A DNA stretch of 64,000 nucleotides. Origin: Paraplanobispora siamensis. GTDB lineage: Bacteria; Actinomycetota; Actinomycetes; Streptosporangiales; Streptosporangiaceae. The stretch spans positions 1-64,000 of the forward strand of contig NZ_BOOJ01000036.1 in assembly GCF_016863175.1 (NCBI RefSeq), read 5' to 3'. Below the pieces are notes generated by a model. The model did no database searches. It was not told the origin of the DNA and saw nothing but the letters and a program-made list of their open reading frames with translations. Each line of letters opens with the position of its first letter. The first letter of the stretch is position 1. Both the position numbers and the translations under genes were made by a program. Positions 29,505 through 37,238 of this stretch are shown here, piece after piece.

Positions 29505-29547
29505 GCAAGCAGGGTGTCGGGGGTTCGAATCTCCTGGGCGCCACCGA
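29505..29547 (+). repeat. attR-like tRNA-Ala 3' fragment
   Basis: This matches tRNA-Ala from the anticodon loop through the T arm, acceptor 3' strand and CCACCGA at 38 of 43 positions. No 5' half is present. The loop reads TTCGCAA, so it may derive from a different Ala isoacceptor (CGC). Confidence 0.6.
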
Positions 29548-29551
29548 CGAA

Positions 29552-29587
29552 AAGCCCAGCCTGGGGACGGTTCCCTAGGCTGGGCTT
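29552..29587 (+). terminator. Strong hairpin after the tRNA fragment
   Basis: AAGCCCAGCCT (29552-29562) and AGGCTGGGCTT (29577-29587) form a perfect 11-bp stem. Such hairpins commonly follow tRNA genes, supporting the idea that the original tRNA ended here. Confidence 0.65.
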
Positions 29588-29731
29588 CGGTCGTTCCAGA
29601 TTGGATGATCTCAGTTGCGCTGACCACTCGGTGGGCGCACTCCTCTTCGAGATGGGCCGGAGGAGACAGGAACGATTCCGCTCTGCGCGGATCCGGCTGA
29701 GCTCGAACGCGCCATCTACCTAAAGTGAGGC

Positions 29732-30088
29732 ATGGCCTCTTCTGCCTCGCCGCTGCGTCCAGCGATCGATCGGACCGCCTCCAAGCCGTCTCCGGCTCGC
29801 GAGCCGCTGTGGCGGCACGCGCTCGGTGAGTGCCTCAGAGGCCTTCGTCACGAGCGGGGCGAGAAGTTGAGTGAGACGGCACGGCGCGCCGGAGTCTCGC
29901 CGCAGTATCTCTCCGAGATGGAACGAGGCCTCAAGGAGCCGTCGAGCGAAATGATCGCTGCGGTCGCCGGCGCGCTGGATGTCACCCTGGTCGATCTGAC
30001 CCTTGCCATCGCCGAGAGCCTGCGGTCCGCTCAGGGCAGCGCGTCCAGGGGTGCCACCTGCTCGGCGGCGTATTCTCTGGCCGCATAG
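29732..30088 (+). CDS. XRE-family regulator, PopR-like
   Basis: A 118-residue protein with a Cro/C1 helix-turn-helix at about residues 30-88 (LGECLRGLRHERGEKLSETARRAGVSPQYLSEMERG split across helices). It converges on a ClpP3/ClpP4-like gene pair and ends in ...SLAA. In Streptomyces the clpP3-clpP4 operon is controlled by the XRE regulator PopR, which is itself degraded by ClpP1P2 through C-terminal alanines. The C-terminal LAA here fits a degron of that kind. Two PopR-type palindromes lie upstream of the clpP pair. The assignment is by context and motif. Confidence 0.72.
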   Translation: MASSASPLRPAIDRTASKPSPAREPLWRHALGECLRGLRHERGEKLSETARRAGVSPQYLSEMERGLKEPSSEMIAAVAGALDVTLVDLTLAIAESLRSAQGSASRGATCSAAYSLAA

Positions 30089-30115
30089 CGTGGCCTGCCG
30101 GGACTGTCCACCGGC

Positions 30116-30706
30116 CTATGAGCGCTCCTCGATGATCTGATCGAGGAGTCCGTACTCCAGGGCCGAGGTCGCGGTGAACACGCGATCGTGATCGGTGTCG
30201 GCGCGCAGGGTCTCGATCGTCTGGCCGGTGTGCCGTGACAGGATGCGCTCGATGTCCGCTCGGACGCGGACGACCTCGTCGGCCTGCAGGATGAGATCGG
30301 GGATCGTCCCGCGTCCCTGGGCAGCCGGTTGGTGCAGGATCACTCGTGCGTGCGGGAGAGCGGCGCGTTTTCCTTCGGCACCAGCGGCGAGAAGGACGGC
30401 ACCCACCGCGACGGCCTGTCCGACGCAGGTCGTCGAGACCCGCGGGCGGATATAGCGCATGGTGTCGTATATCGCGAGCATCGCGCTCGGATCTCCGCCT
30501 TCGCAGTTGATATAGAACTGTATTTCGCCATCGGGGTTGTCCGACTCCAGGAAAATCAGCTGCGCGATGAGCGCGTTCGCGACGCCCGCGTCGATCGCGG
30601 TGCCCAGATAGATGATTCTTTCGGTGAGCAGGTGCGAGTAGACGTCCATGATCCGCTCGCCACGGGAATTCTGGGTGATGACGTTCGGAATGGTGTATGT
30701 GCTCAC
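30116..30706 (-). CDS. ClpP4-like subunit with lost catalytic serine
   Basis: A 196-residue ClpP-fold protein. In place of the canonical GQAASMGA it reads CVGQAVAVGAVLL, so the nucleophilic serine is Ala100 (codon at 30407-30409). His125 (ILHQP) and Asp174 (DHDRVFTA) remain. The substrate strand motif NSPGGS is also changed, to INCEGGD. It should not cleave peptides itself but could form mixed rings, like ClpR in cyanobacteria. The GTG start overlaps the upstream clpP stop (GTGA), so the two are coupled. A sequencing error seems unlikely, because several neighbouring residues changed together. Confidence 0.82.
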   Translation of the reverse strand: MSTYTIPNVITQNSRGERIMDVYSHLLTERIIYLGTAIDAGVANALIAQLIFLESDNPDGEIQFYINCEGGDPSAMLAIYDTMRYIRPRVSTTCVGQAVAVGAVLLAAGAEGKRAALPHARVILHQPAAQGRGTIPDLILQADEVVRVRADIERILSRHTGQTIETLRADTDHDRVFTATSALEYGLLDQIIEERS

Positions 30707-31329
30707 TGGCCGACTCCCTCGGTGACGCCGAATCCGAGCCGCGGGCGGTTGCGCGGCGCGATCTCGTCGAAATCCTGCACGATCGCATCTATGAAGCCGT
30801 AGTCCAGTGCCTCTTTCGCTGTGAACCAGCGATCGTGCAGAGAGTCCTCGAATATCCGCTCGACGGGCTGCCCCGTGTCCTCGGCGATGAGGCCGAGCAC
30901 CGTGTCGCGAGTATGCCGCAGGTCACCGGCCTGCAGTTCGATGTCGACCGCGGTGCCACCGATTCCCGCCGAGCCCTGGTGCATCAGGACGCGTGCGTGC
31001 GGCAGGGCTCGGCGCTTCCCCCGGGCCCCCGATGACAGCAGGAATTGCCCGGCGCTGTAAGCGATGCCCAGCACGAGAGTAGACACGTCACAGGGAACGA
31101 GTCGAATGGTGTCGCGAATCGCGAGCATCGAGGGAACCGACCCGCCCGGCGAGTGAATCCACAGTGCGATATCCGCCGACGCGTCCTGCGTGGCGAGGGC
31201 TATCAGCTGCGTGGTCAGCAGTGTCCCGTTGTCATCGTCGAGAGGGCCGTCGAGAACGAGGACACGCTGGTCGTAGAGTTCGCGCCTTACCCGCTCGTTG
31301 AACAGTGGGACATTCGATTCTCCGCTCAT
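30703..31329 (-). CDS. ClpP3-like ATP-dependent protease subunit
   Basis: A 208-residue ClpP serine peptidase with an intact triad: Ser92 (GIAYSAGQFLL), His117 (VLMHQGS) and Asp166 (LHDRWFTAKEAL). The segments IHSPGGSVPSMLAIRDTIRLVPCDVSTL and LPHARVLMHQGSAGIGG are typical of Streptomyces ClpP3 paralogues. It is the first gene of the pair, 41 bp downstream of twin palindromic boxes. It probably associates with the coupled, serine-less subunit and a Clp ATPase encoded elsewhere. Confidence 0.86.
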   Translation of the reverse strand: MSGESNVPLFNERVRRELYDQRVLVLDGPLDDDNGTLLTTQLIALATQDASADIALWIHSPGGSVPSMLAIRDTIRLVPCDVSTLVLGIAYSAGQFLLSSGARGKRRALPHARVLMHQGSAGIGGTAVDIELQAGDLRHTRDTVLGLIAEDTGQPVERIFEDSLHDRWFTAKEALDYGFIDAIVQDFDEIAPRNRPRLGFGVTEGVGQ

Positions 31330-31370
31330 GAGTCCATCATGTGAGGCGATCCGGACCGGAGTCGACGCGA

Positions 31371-31400
31371 TCTGCCTGGGGCAGATCTGCTCTGAGCAGA
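31371..31400 (-). promoter_or_regulatory. Two adjacent PopR-type boxes
   Basis: TCTGCC-TGG-GGCAGA (31371-31385) is followed directly by TCTGCT-CTG-AGCAGA (31386-31400). Both are perfect palindromes of the form TCTGCY-N3-RGCAGA. The published Streptomyces PopR box, as I recall it, is TCTGCC-3N-GGCAGA. They lie 42-71 bp upstream of the clpP3-like start, the right place for activator binding. Confidence 0.8.
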
Positions 31401-31472
31401 TGAGAATCGGTTTCCGGCCCGGTTCGCAGCATTGCGGCCGGGGATCGAGTGGGACGAGCGTGCCGGATCGGA

Positions 31473-32117
31473 CTAGGAGAGCGCGGCCGGGGTCTGCAGG
31501 TCGTGCGGCATCTGCCAGCCTGTGGCGAGCCGGGATGAGCGGACGTTGCGCGCGTCGCCGAAGAACTCGCAGAACTTCATGAGGAGCGGGTCCCAGGCGA
31601 CCGGGTCGACGTAGTGCGTCCCGGGGATGATGAGCTTCTCGTCGACATGGGCGCGACGGACCGTGACGTGGAAGGCGGTGGCGCTCGCGTCGCGATCGCC
31701 GAACGGATGCGCGGCCACCACTTCGCACTCCAGCTGAATCGGGCACTCCAGGACGCGCGGTGGGGCGACCAGCTCCGAGGGTTGTTCGGTCAGTGCCGCG
31801 GCCGCGAACTTGCGCGGCTCGTGGCGGTAGCCCATCTCCGCCTTGTGCGGCGGTACGGCTGACGCGCCGGTGGTCATGGCCAGCCGGTCGACCGCGTCGA
31901 CGAGCGACGACGGCGCCAGATTCAGCACGCATTCCCGTTCCCGGCGCAGGTTGGCCGTGGTCTGGGCGGAGTTGCCCAGGCCGAGCATGCAGGACTGGCC
32001 CAGCCACCACGCCGAGGACATCGGCGCGAGGTTGGCGCTGCCGTCGGGGTTGCGGGAGCTGATCAGTACGACGGGCGTGCCGAAGTACAACACCTTCAGG
32101 TCGGCGACCTTGTGCAT
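31473..32117 (-). CDS. Flavin reductase-like split-barrel protein
   Basis: A 214-residue FMN-binding split-barrel protein of the flavin reductase-like family. The FMN-contact region is GTPVVLISSRNPDGSANLAPMSSAWW followed by TTANLRRERECVLNL. No signal peptide. The ATG at 32117 is chosen over longer frames because the protein begins with the conserved barrel strand. It lies upstream of the clpP pair on the same strand, separated by the PopR boxes, so it is probably a separate unit. Substrate and partner unknown. Confidence 0.8.
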   Translation of the reverse strand: MHKVADLKVLYFGTPVVLISSRNPDGSANLAPMSSAWWLGQSCMLGLGNSAQTTANLRRERECVLNLAPSSLVDAVDRLAMTTGASAVPPHKAEMGYRHEPRKFAAAALTEQPSELVAPPRVLECPIQLECEVVAAHPFGDRDASATAFHVTVRRAHVDEKLIIPGTHYVDPVAWDPLLMKFCEFFGDARNVRSSRLATGWQMPHDLQTPAALS

Positions 32118-32371
32118 GGATTCGCCCTCTGGGGTCGGGACTGCTGCAGTGAGCGCGGGAGACGAGATCAAGTTTGCGTGCCCGGCCGGAGGGACCGCTG
32201 GCGGAAAACAGACGTTGAGCCGGCACGCCGAACGAGCGCCTTCCGGTAGTCCGTCGGACACACCTCGGTCCTCGACACCCTTCGTCGCGCGTCCCCTGGC
32301 GTTGCGGGCAGGCTTGCCTGCCGTACGGCGCAGCCTGGGCGGGCAACAGCCGGCGTCCGTATCATCTCGGC

Positions 32372-33331
32372 ATGGTGCCGAACCCGCAGCCGCGAATCAG
32401 CCGGCGGGCGGTGCTGCTGGCAGCCGGGGGGCTGCTCGCCGGCTGCTCCCGGCAGGCCGAGGTCGACAAGGTCCGTCTGCGGCTGGCCACCGGACCGGCG
32501 GGGGCGGTGTACCGGCGCATCGGTGGTTCGCTGGCCGGGCACATCTCCGAGCGGGTGCCGGGGGCCACGGTGACCACCGTGCCGAGCGGGGCGTCCACCG
32601 ACAACATCCGGATGTTGCGGGCCGGTGAGGTGCACCTCGGGCTGACGAGCCTGGACGCGCTGATCACGAACGACGGCAGCGTGCCCGAGGGGCTCTCGGC
32701 GATATGCCGGCTCTACGACAGTCATCTGCACCTGGTGGTCATGGCCGGTTCGGCGATCGAGGAGTTCCGGGACCTCGACGGCAGGCGCGTATCCCTCGGC
32801 GCCCGCGACTCGGGCACCGAGTTCACGTCGCTGCGGGTCCTGCGGCTCGGACCGGTGGACGCCGACGGCCGGTACCTCAGCCAGGCCGAATCGGCGGCGG
32901 CGCTGCGCGACGGTGAGATCGACGCGATGTTCTCCCTGACCGGCGTCCCGACTCCGGCGATCACGGCGCTGGCGCAGCGGCACCCGATCCGGCTGATCCC
33001 GCTGCAGGCGCAGGCGGACGCGCTCTTCGCGGAGTTCCCGGGTCCCTACACTCCGGCGACGATCCCCTCGACCGCCTACGCCGGCGTCCCGGCCACCCCC
33101 ACCGTCGCCGTGCCGAACGTGCTCCTCGTACGCGACGACCTGCCCGATGACCTGGTCCACGCCATCACCGACACCGTCTTCACGCACACCGGCACGATCA
33201 CCTCCACCGGTCACGGCGACGCCGAAGCCGTTCCCGAAGCGTGGCAGATCAACGTACGCACCGGGATCGCCACCGGATCGATCCCGCTCCATCCGGGCGC
33301 GGCCGCCTGGTTCCGCGACCACAAGCGCTGA
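32372..33331 (+). CDS. Orphan TAXI-family substrate-binding lipoprotein
   Basis: A 319-residue TRAP-associated extracytoplasmic immunogenic (TAXI) protein. Its signal (ISRRAVLLAAGGLLAGC) has both a twin-arginine-like pair and a lipobox. Mature motifs include LATGPAGAVYRRIGG, GASTDNIRMLRAGEVHLG and LDGRRVSLGARDSGTEF. No TRAP permease genes are nearby. Its stop is 1 bp from the convergent histidine kinase stop. It may act as a ligand-sensing partner of that kinase rather than as a transporter component; that role is inferred. Confidence 0.83.
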   Translation: MVPNPQPRISRRAVLLAAGGLLAGCSRQAEVDKVRLRLATGPAGAVYRRIGGSLAGHISERVPGATVTTVPSGASTDNIRMLRAGEVHLGLTSLDALITNDGSVPEGLSAICRLYDSHLHLVVMAGSAIEEFRDLDGRRVSLGARDSGTEFTSLRVLRLGPVDADGRYLSQAESAAALRDGEIDAMFSLTGVPTPAITALAQRHPIRLIPLQAQADALFAEFPGPYTPATIPSTAYAGVPATPTVAVPNVLLVRDDLPDDLVHAITDTVFTHTGTITSTGHGDAEAVPEAWQINVRTGIATGSIPLHPGAAAWFRDHKR

Positions 33332-33332
33332 C

Positions 33333-34835
33333 CTAGGACGACGACTCCGCCTCCGGAACGGCCGGCAACGAGACCACCGCGGCGAACCCGTGCCCGGACC
33401 CGTCCGGACGCGGCAGTCCTTCCTCCAACCGCAGCCCGCCCCCGGCCGCCCCGACCAGGTCGGCGCAGATCGCCAGTCCCAGGCCGGTCCCGGGCACGTT
33501 CTGATGCCGCGGCGACCGCCAGAACCGCTGCAACGCCCGGGTCCGCTCGGACGCGCCGAGCCCCTGGCCGTCGTCACGGACGGCGATCGCGACCACGCCT
33601 CCGGCCGCCGGAGCGTCATCGTCCCCGGCGCCTGTACCACCGCGCCCGCCGCCCGCGCCATCGTCCCCGGCGGCACCCGTACCCCCGGAGACGACCCGGG
33701 CGCTCACCTCCACCACCCGCGCGTCCGACAGCCGTAACGCGTTGCTGATCAACTCGTCCAGGATGCTGCCCAGTCCGCCCGTCGGCTCCAGCACCCGCAG
33801 CCCCGGCGGTACGTCGACCGTCAGCGTCTGCCCCGCCGTCGCCGTCAGCGCCCGCCACCGCTCCACCCGGGTCGCCAGCACCGCGTCGAGATCCACCGGC
33901 GACGCCGTCCGTATGCTCTCCATCCGCGCGCTGGCCTGCAGCGAGTTCAGCAGCCGCTGCATCGCCTTCAGCTCGTCGACGGCGACCTCGTACGCCTCCC
34001 GCCCGTCACCCTCCGCGCGCAGATGCGGTTCCAGGCTCTCCACCGCGAGCCGGAGGCTGGTCAGCGGATTGCGCAGCTGATGCGACGCGTCGGACACGAA
34101 CGCCCGCTGCCGCCGTACGGCGTCCTCGACCGCGTCCATCATGGTGTTGAACGACTCCGCCAGCCGCCGCAGCTCGACCGGGCCGGCCTCGGCGTCCGCC
34201 CGGATCGTGAGGTCGCCCTGGGAGATCCGCGAGCTCGCCGCGTCCAGCTCCCGTACCGGACGCAGCACCCACGCCGACACCGGCCAGGCGACGGCCACCA
34301 GCGCGATCAGCGGCAGCAGCCCGAGCCCGGCGAGCTGGGCCCACCGTACGAGGATGCGATGGCGCGTCTTCGACAGGTCGGAGATCGTCACGACGGCGCC
34401 GACGACCTCGCTGTCCCGGCCCACCGGCTCCGCGACCACGAGTGCGGAGTCGTCCCACGGCGCCCACTCACCGGACGGTTCGGACCTGGCCCCGGCCAGC
34501 GCCGCGGTCACGATCCGGGGCAGCGCCGGCTCGGCCCGCGCCGCCTGCCGGTACGCGCCGGCCGGCCCGAGCAGCACCGTGCCCGAGGTGTCGATCACCG
34601 CGACCGGGATGCCGTACAGCTCGTGATAACGCGTCAGCTCCTGGTGGAGCGCCTCGGTCCGCCCGGTCGACAACGCGGTCTCGGCCAGCGACGCGAACCG
34701 GCCGACGTCGTTGAGCCGGTCGACGTACGTCTCCTGCATCTCCCGCTCGGCCACGGTGACGCTGAGCGGCGCCCCGAGCGCCGCGACGAGCAGCACCGCG
34801 AGGGGCACCAGGACGGCGAGCAGGCGGCGGTGCAC
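33333..34835 (-). CDS. Sensor histidine kinase, TctE-like context
   Basis: A 500-residue membrane kinase. TM1 (residues about 5-25), an extracytoplasmic sensor, TM2 (about 165-190), HAMP, the H-box VSDASHQLRNPLTSLR and a HATPase domain with DELISNALRLSD and GTGLGLAI. A Gly/Asp-rich insertion of about 30 residues (GTGAAGDDGAGGGRGGTG onward) interrupts the HATPase domain before the DDGQG box. The GTG start lies 6 bp after the response regulator stop, so the two form an operon. It probably controls the divergent tctCBA genes. Confidence 0.88.
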   Translation of the reverse strand: MHRRLLAVLVPLAVLLVAALGAPLSVTVAEREMQETYVDRLNDVGRFASLAETALSTGRTEALHQELTRYHELYGIPVAVIDTSGTVLLGPAGAYRQAARAEPALPRIVTAALAGARSEPSGEWAPWDDSALVVAEPVGRDSEVVGAVVTISDLSKTRHRILVRWAQLAGLGLLPLIALVAVAWPVSAWVLRPVRELDAASSRISQGDLTIRADAEAGPVELRRLAESFNTMMDAVEDAVRRQRAFVSDASHQLRNPLTSLRLAVESLEPHLRAEGDGREAYEVAVDELKAMQRLLNSLQASARMESIRTASPVDLDAVLATRVERWRALTATAGQTLTVDVPPGLRVLEPTGGLGSILDELISNALRLSDARVVEVSARVVSGGTGAAGDDGAGGGRGGTGAGDDDAPAAGGVVAIAVRDDGQGLGASERTRALQRFWRSPRHQNVPGTGLGLAICADLVGAAGGGLRLEEGLPRPDGSGHGFAAVVSLPAVPEAESSS

Positions 34836-34841
34836 GGCGCC

Positions 34842-35525
34842 TCAGCCGATCAGCTCCGGCTGGTCGGCCAGGAGCCGATAGCCGACCCCGTGGATCGTGC
34901 GGATGAGCACGGCGGGCCCGATCTTCTGCCGTAACGCCGCGATGTGGGTGTCCAGGGTGCGGCTCGACGGTTCCCAGGTCGCGCCCCAGATCTGGTCGAG
35001 GATGACGTCGCGGCTCACCACGTCCGGCGCCCGCCGGGCCAGCAGCAGGAGCAGCTCGAACTCCTTGCGGGTCAGCGTCACGGGATCACCGCCGACGGTG
35101 ACCTCGCGGGTGCCGACGCCGATCCGCATCGGGCCGAGGACGAGCGGTTCGTCCGGGTGGCTCACGGCGCGGGCCGCCCGGGTGCGCCGCAGCACGGCGT
35201 CGATCCGGGCCAGCAGCTCCGAGACGCCGAAGGGCTTGACGATGTAGTCGTCGGCGCCGACGCGCAGGCCGAGGACCCGCTCGTGCTCCTCCGACCGTGC
35301 CGTCACGGCGATGACGGCGGTCTCCGGCCGGTCGCGCAGCCTGCGGATCACGTCGATCCCGTCGCCGTCGGGCAGGTTCAGGTCGACGAGGACCACATCG
35401 GACGGGGCGGCCCGTACGGCCTCCGCGGCGGTGGCGACGCGGTGGACCTCGAAGCCCGCCTGGGCCAGGACGGTCACCAGACCCCGCGCCACGCGGTCGT
35501 CATCCTCAACGATGGTGATCCGCAT
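34842..35525 (-). CDS. OmpR-family response regulator, TctD-like context
   Basis: A 227-residue response regulator. The receiver domain has the acidic pocket EDDD, phospho-acceptor Asp in VDLNLPDGDG, Thr in AVTARSEEH and Lys in IVKPFG. The C-terminal winged helix reads LTRKEFELLLLLARR and TLDTHIAALRQKIG. It is divergent from tctC with 195 bp between, which include an ATCAA-N15-TTGAT inverted repeat (35548-35572) and a GGGAC/GGGATC simple repeat near 35641-35675. It is the likely activator of the tct operon. Confidence 0.9.
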   Translation of the reverse strand: MRITIVEDDDRVARGLVTVLAQAGFEVHRVATAAEAVRAAPSDVVLVDLNLPDGDGIDVIRRLRDRPETAVIAVTARSEEHERVLGLRVGADDYIVKPFGVSELLARIDAVLRRTRAARAVSHPDEPLVLGPMRIGVGTREVTVGGDPVTLTRKEFELLLLLARRAPDVVSRDVILDQIWGATWEPSSRTLDTHIAALRQKIGPAVLIRTIHGVGYRLLADQPELIG

Positions 35526-35720
35526 ACCGGCGGATTGTACGTCCCGTATCAACGCTTGTGTTAGCTCTTGATTCTTGGGATTTCTCTGACGTGGACGGTG
35601 CCTTCCATGGGATTACCCTGACACCATCCGCGTTCCTGCCGACCGGGACCGGGACCGGGATCGGGATCGGGGCCGAGCACTCACCTACGAACGCGCATGC
35701 GCTGACGAGGAGGCCGCGAC

Positions 35721-36755
35721 ATGAGAACGATCAGCAGGTACCGGGCCGCCGCGCAGATGGTCGTCGCGATCGGCGTCGTCTCGCTCCTCGCCGCCTGTTC
35801 CGGCGACGGCGGCACCACCGGCGGCGCCACCGGCGCAGGCGACTCCGGAGGTTACCCCGACAAGAACATCACGATCGTCGTGCCGTTCAGCGCGGGCGGC
35901 CCGACGGACACCGTCACCCGCATGATCGCCGATCCGATGGCCGCCAAGCTCGGCACGAAGATCGTCGTGCAGAACGTCGAGGGCGCGGGCGGCACGGTCG
36001 GCGCCGGCGAGGTCGCGCAGGCCGAGCCCGACGGCTACACCGTGCTCATGCACCACATCGGCATGTCGACGGCGCCCGCCCTGTACAAGGACCTGGGCTA
36101 CAAGCCGCTGGAGGACTTCGAGACGGTCGGGCTCGTCACCGAGGTGCCGATGACGATCGTCGCCCGCAAGGACTTCCAGCCCGCGACCCTCCAGGACCTC
36201 GTGACCCACGTGAAGGCGAACGCCGACAAGGTCACGCTGGCCAACGCCGGCATCGGCGCCGCGTCCCACCTGTGCGGCCTGCTGTTCCAGACCGCCGCCG
36301 GGGTCAAGCTCCAGGAGGTCCCGTACGAGGGCACCGGCCCCGCGCTGACCGACCTCGTCGGCGGCCAGGTCGACTTCATGTGCGACCAGACGACCAACAC
36401 CAGCGGCCAGATCACCGCGGGCGAGGTGAAGGCGTACGCGGTCACCACGCCGGAGCGGGTGAAGAGCCTGCCCGACCTGCCCACCACGACCGAGGCCGGG
36501 CTGCCCAAGCTCCAGGTCAGCGTGTGGCACGGCCTCTACGTCCCGAAGGGCACGCCGCAGGACGTCGTCCAGAAGCTGACCGACGCGCTGAAGACGGCGC
36601 TGGCCGACCAGAAGGTCATCGACCAGATGGCCAAGCTCGGCACCGCGCCGGTCCCCGCCGAGGACGCGACCCCGCAGGCGCACCGGGCCAAGCTCGAAGC
36701 GGAGCTCGCCACCTGGGCGAAGGTCATCTCCGACGCCGGCGTCCAGGCCTCCTGA
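35721..36755 (+). CDS. tctC: Tripartite tricarboxylate transporter binding protein TctC
   Basis: A 344-residue Bug-family periplasmic-type receptor made as a lipoprotein (lipobox LLAAC). The mature start YPDKNITIVVPFSAGGPTDT is the signature of TctC, followed by GTVGAGEVAQAEPDGYTVL. AGGAGG precedes the ATG. It is first in tctCBA and delivers a tricarboxylate or other carboxylate to the TctAB membrane complex. Ligand unknown. Confidence 0.92.
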   Translation: MRTISRYRAAAQMVVAIGVVSLLAACSGDGGTTGGATGAGDSGGYPDKNITIVVPFSAGGPTDTVTRMIADPMAAKLGTKIVVQNVEGAGGTVGAGEVAQAEPDGYTVLMHHIGMSTAPALYKDLGYKPLEDFETVGLVTEVPMTIVARKDFQPATLQDLVTHVKANADKVTLANAGIGAASHLCGLLFQTAAGVKLQEVPYEGTGPALTDLVGGQVDFMCDQTTNTSGQITAGEVKAYAVTTPERVKSLPDLPTTTEAGLPKLQVSVWHGLYVPKGTPQDVVQKLTDALKTALADQKVIDQMAKLGTAPVPAEDATPQAHRAKLEAELATWAKVISDAGVQAS

Positions 36756-36756
36756 G

Positions 36757-37218
36757 GTGGAACGCCGCCGGTCCTTCCCGGACGTCCTGGCCGGAGGGAT
36801 CTTCGTCCTGATCGGTGGCGCCTTCGTGGCGGGGTCGCTCGGCTACGAGCTGGGCACCCCGCTGCGGATGGGCCCCGGCGCCTTCCCGCTGCTGGTCGGC
36901 GCGATCCTGGCCGCACTGGGCCTGGCGATCGTCGTCAAGGGACTCGTCGCCGGCGAGGTGATCTCGTTCGGGCCGATCCCCTGGCGCGCGGTCGTCCTGA
37001 TCTCGCTCGCGGTCCTGTTCTTCGGATTCACCGTCCGGGGTCTCGGGTTCGTCCCGGCCTCGGCGGTGACCACCCTGCTCACCACGCTGGCGAGCTCGCG
37101 CGTACGGCCGCTCACGGTCGCGGCCGTGACCCTCGGGCTGACCGTGGCCGCCACGCTCATCTTCGTCGTCGGGCTTCAGCTGCGGATCCCGCTGTGGGGC
37201 CCGTGGCTGGGATTCTGA
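36757..37218 (+). CDS. tctB: Tripartite tricarboxylate transporter small membrane subunit TctB
   Basis: A 153-residue membrane protein with four hydrophobic segments and the TctB-type loop LRMGPGAFPLLVGAILAALG. It starts at GTG one base after the tctC stop, so it is tightly coupled. It partners TctA. Confidence 0.88.
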   Translation: MERRRSFPDVLAGGIFVLIGGAFVAGSLGYELGTPLRMGPGAFPLLVGAILAALGLAIVVKGLVAGEVISFGPIPWRAVVLISLAVLFFGFTVRGLGFVPASAVTTLLTTLASSRVRPLTVAAVTLGLTVAATLIFVVGLQLRIPLWGPWLGF

Positions 37219-37238
37219 CGCGGCATCCGGACTGAGGC

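Larger units (their letters stand above)
24861..29547. mobile_element. Putative degenerate tRNA-Ala-associated genomic island
   Basis: The segment is bounded by the tRNA-Ala 3' half (24861-24903) and an imperfect 43-nt copy of it (29505-29547, 38 of 43 identical). The distal copy starts in the anticodon loop and is followed by a strong terminator, as if it were the original end of a tRNA gene. Inside are short orphan genes, a TGA-interrupted gene and apparently non-coding stretches. No integrase, excisionase or conjugation gene is visible, so the element, if real, is a remnant. Confidence 0.5.
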
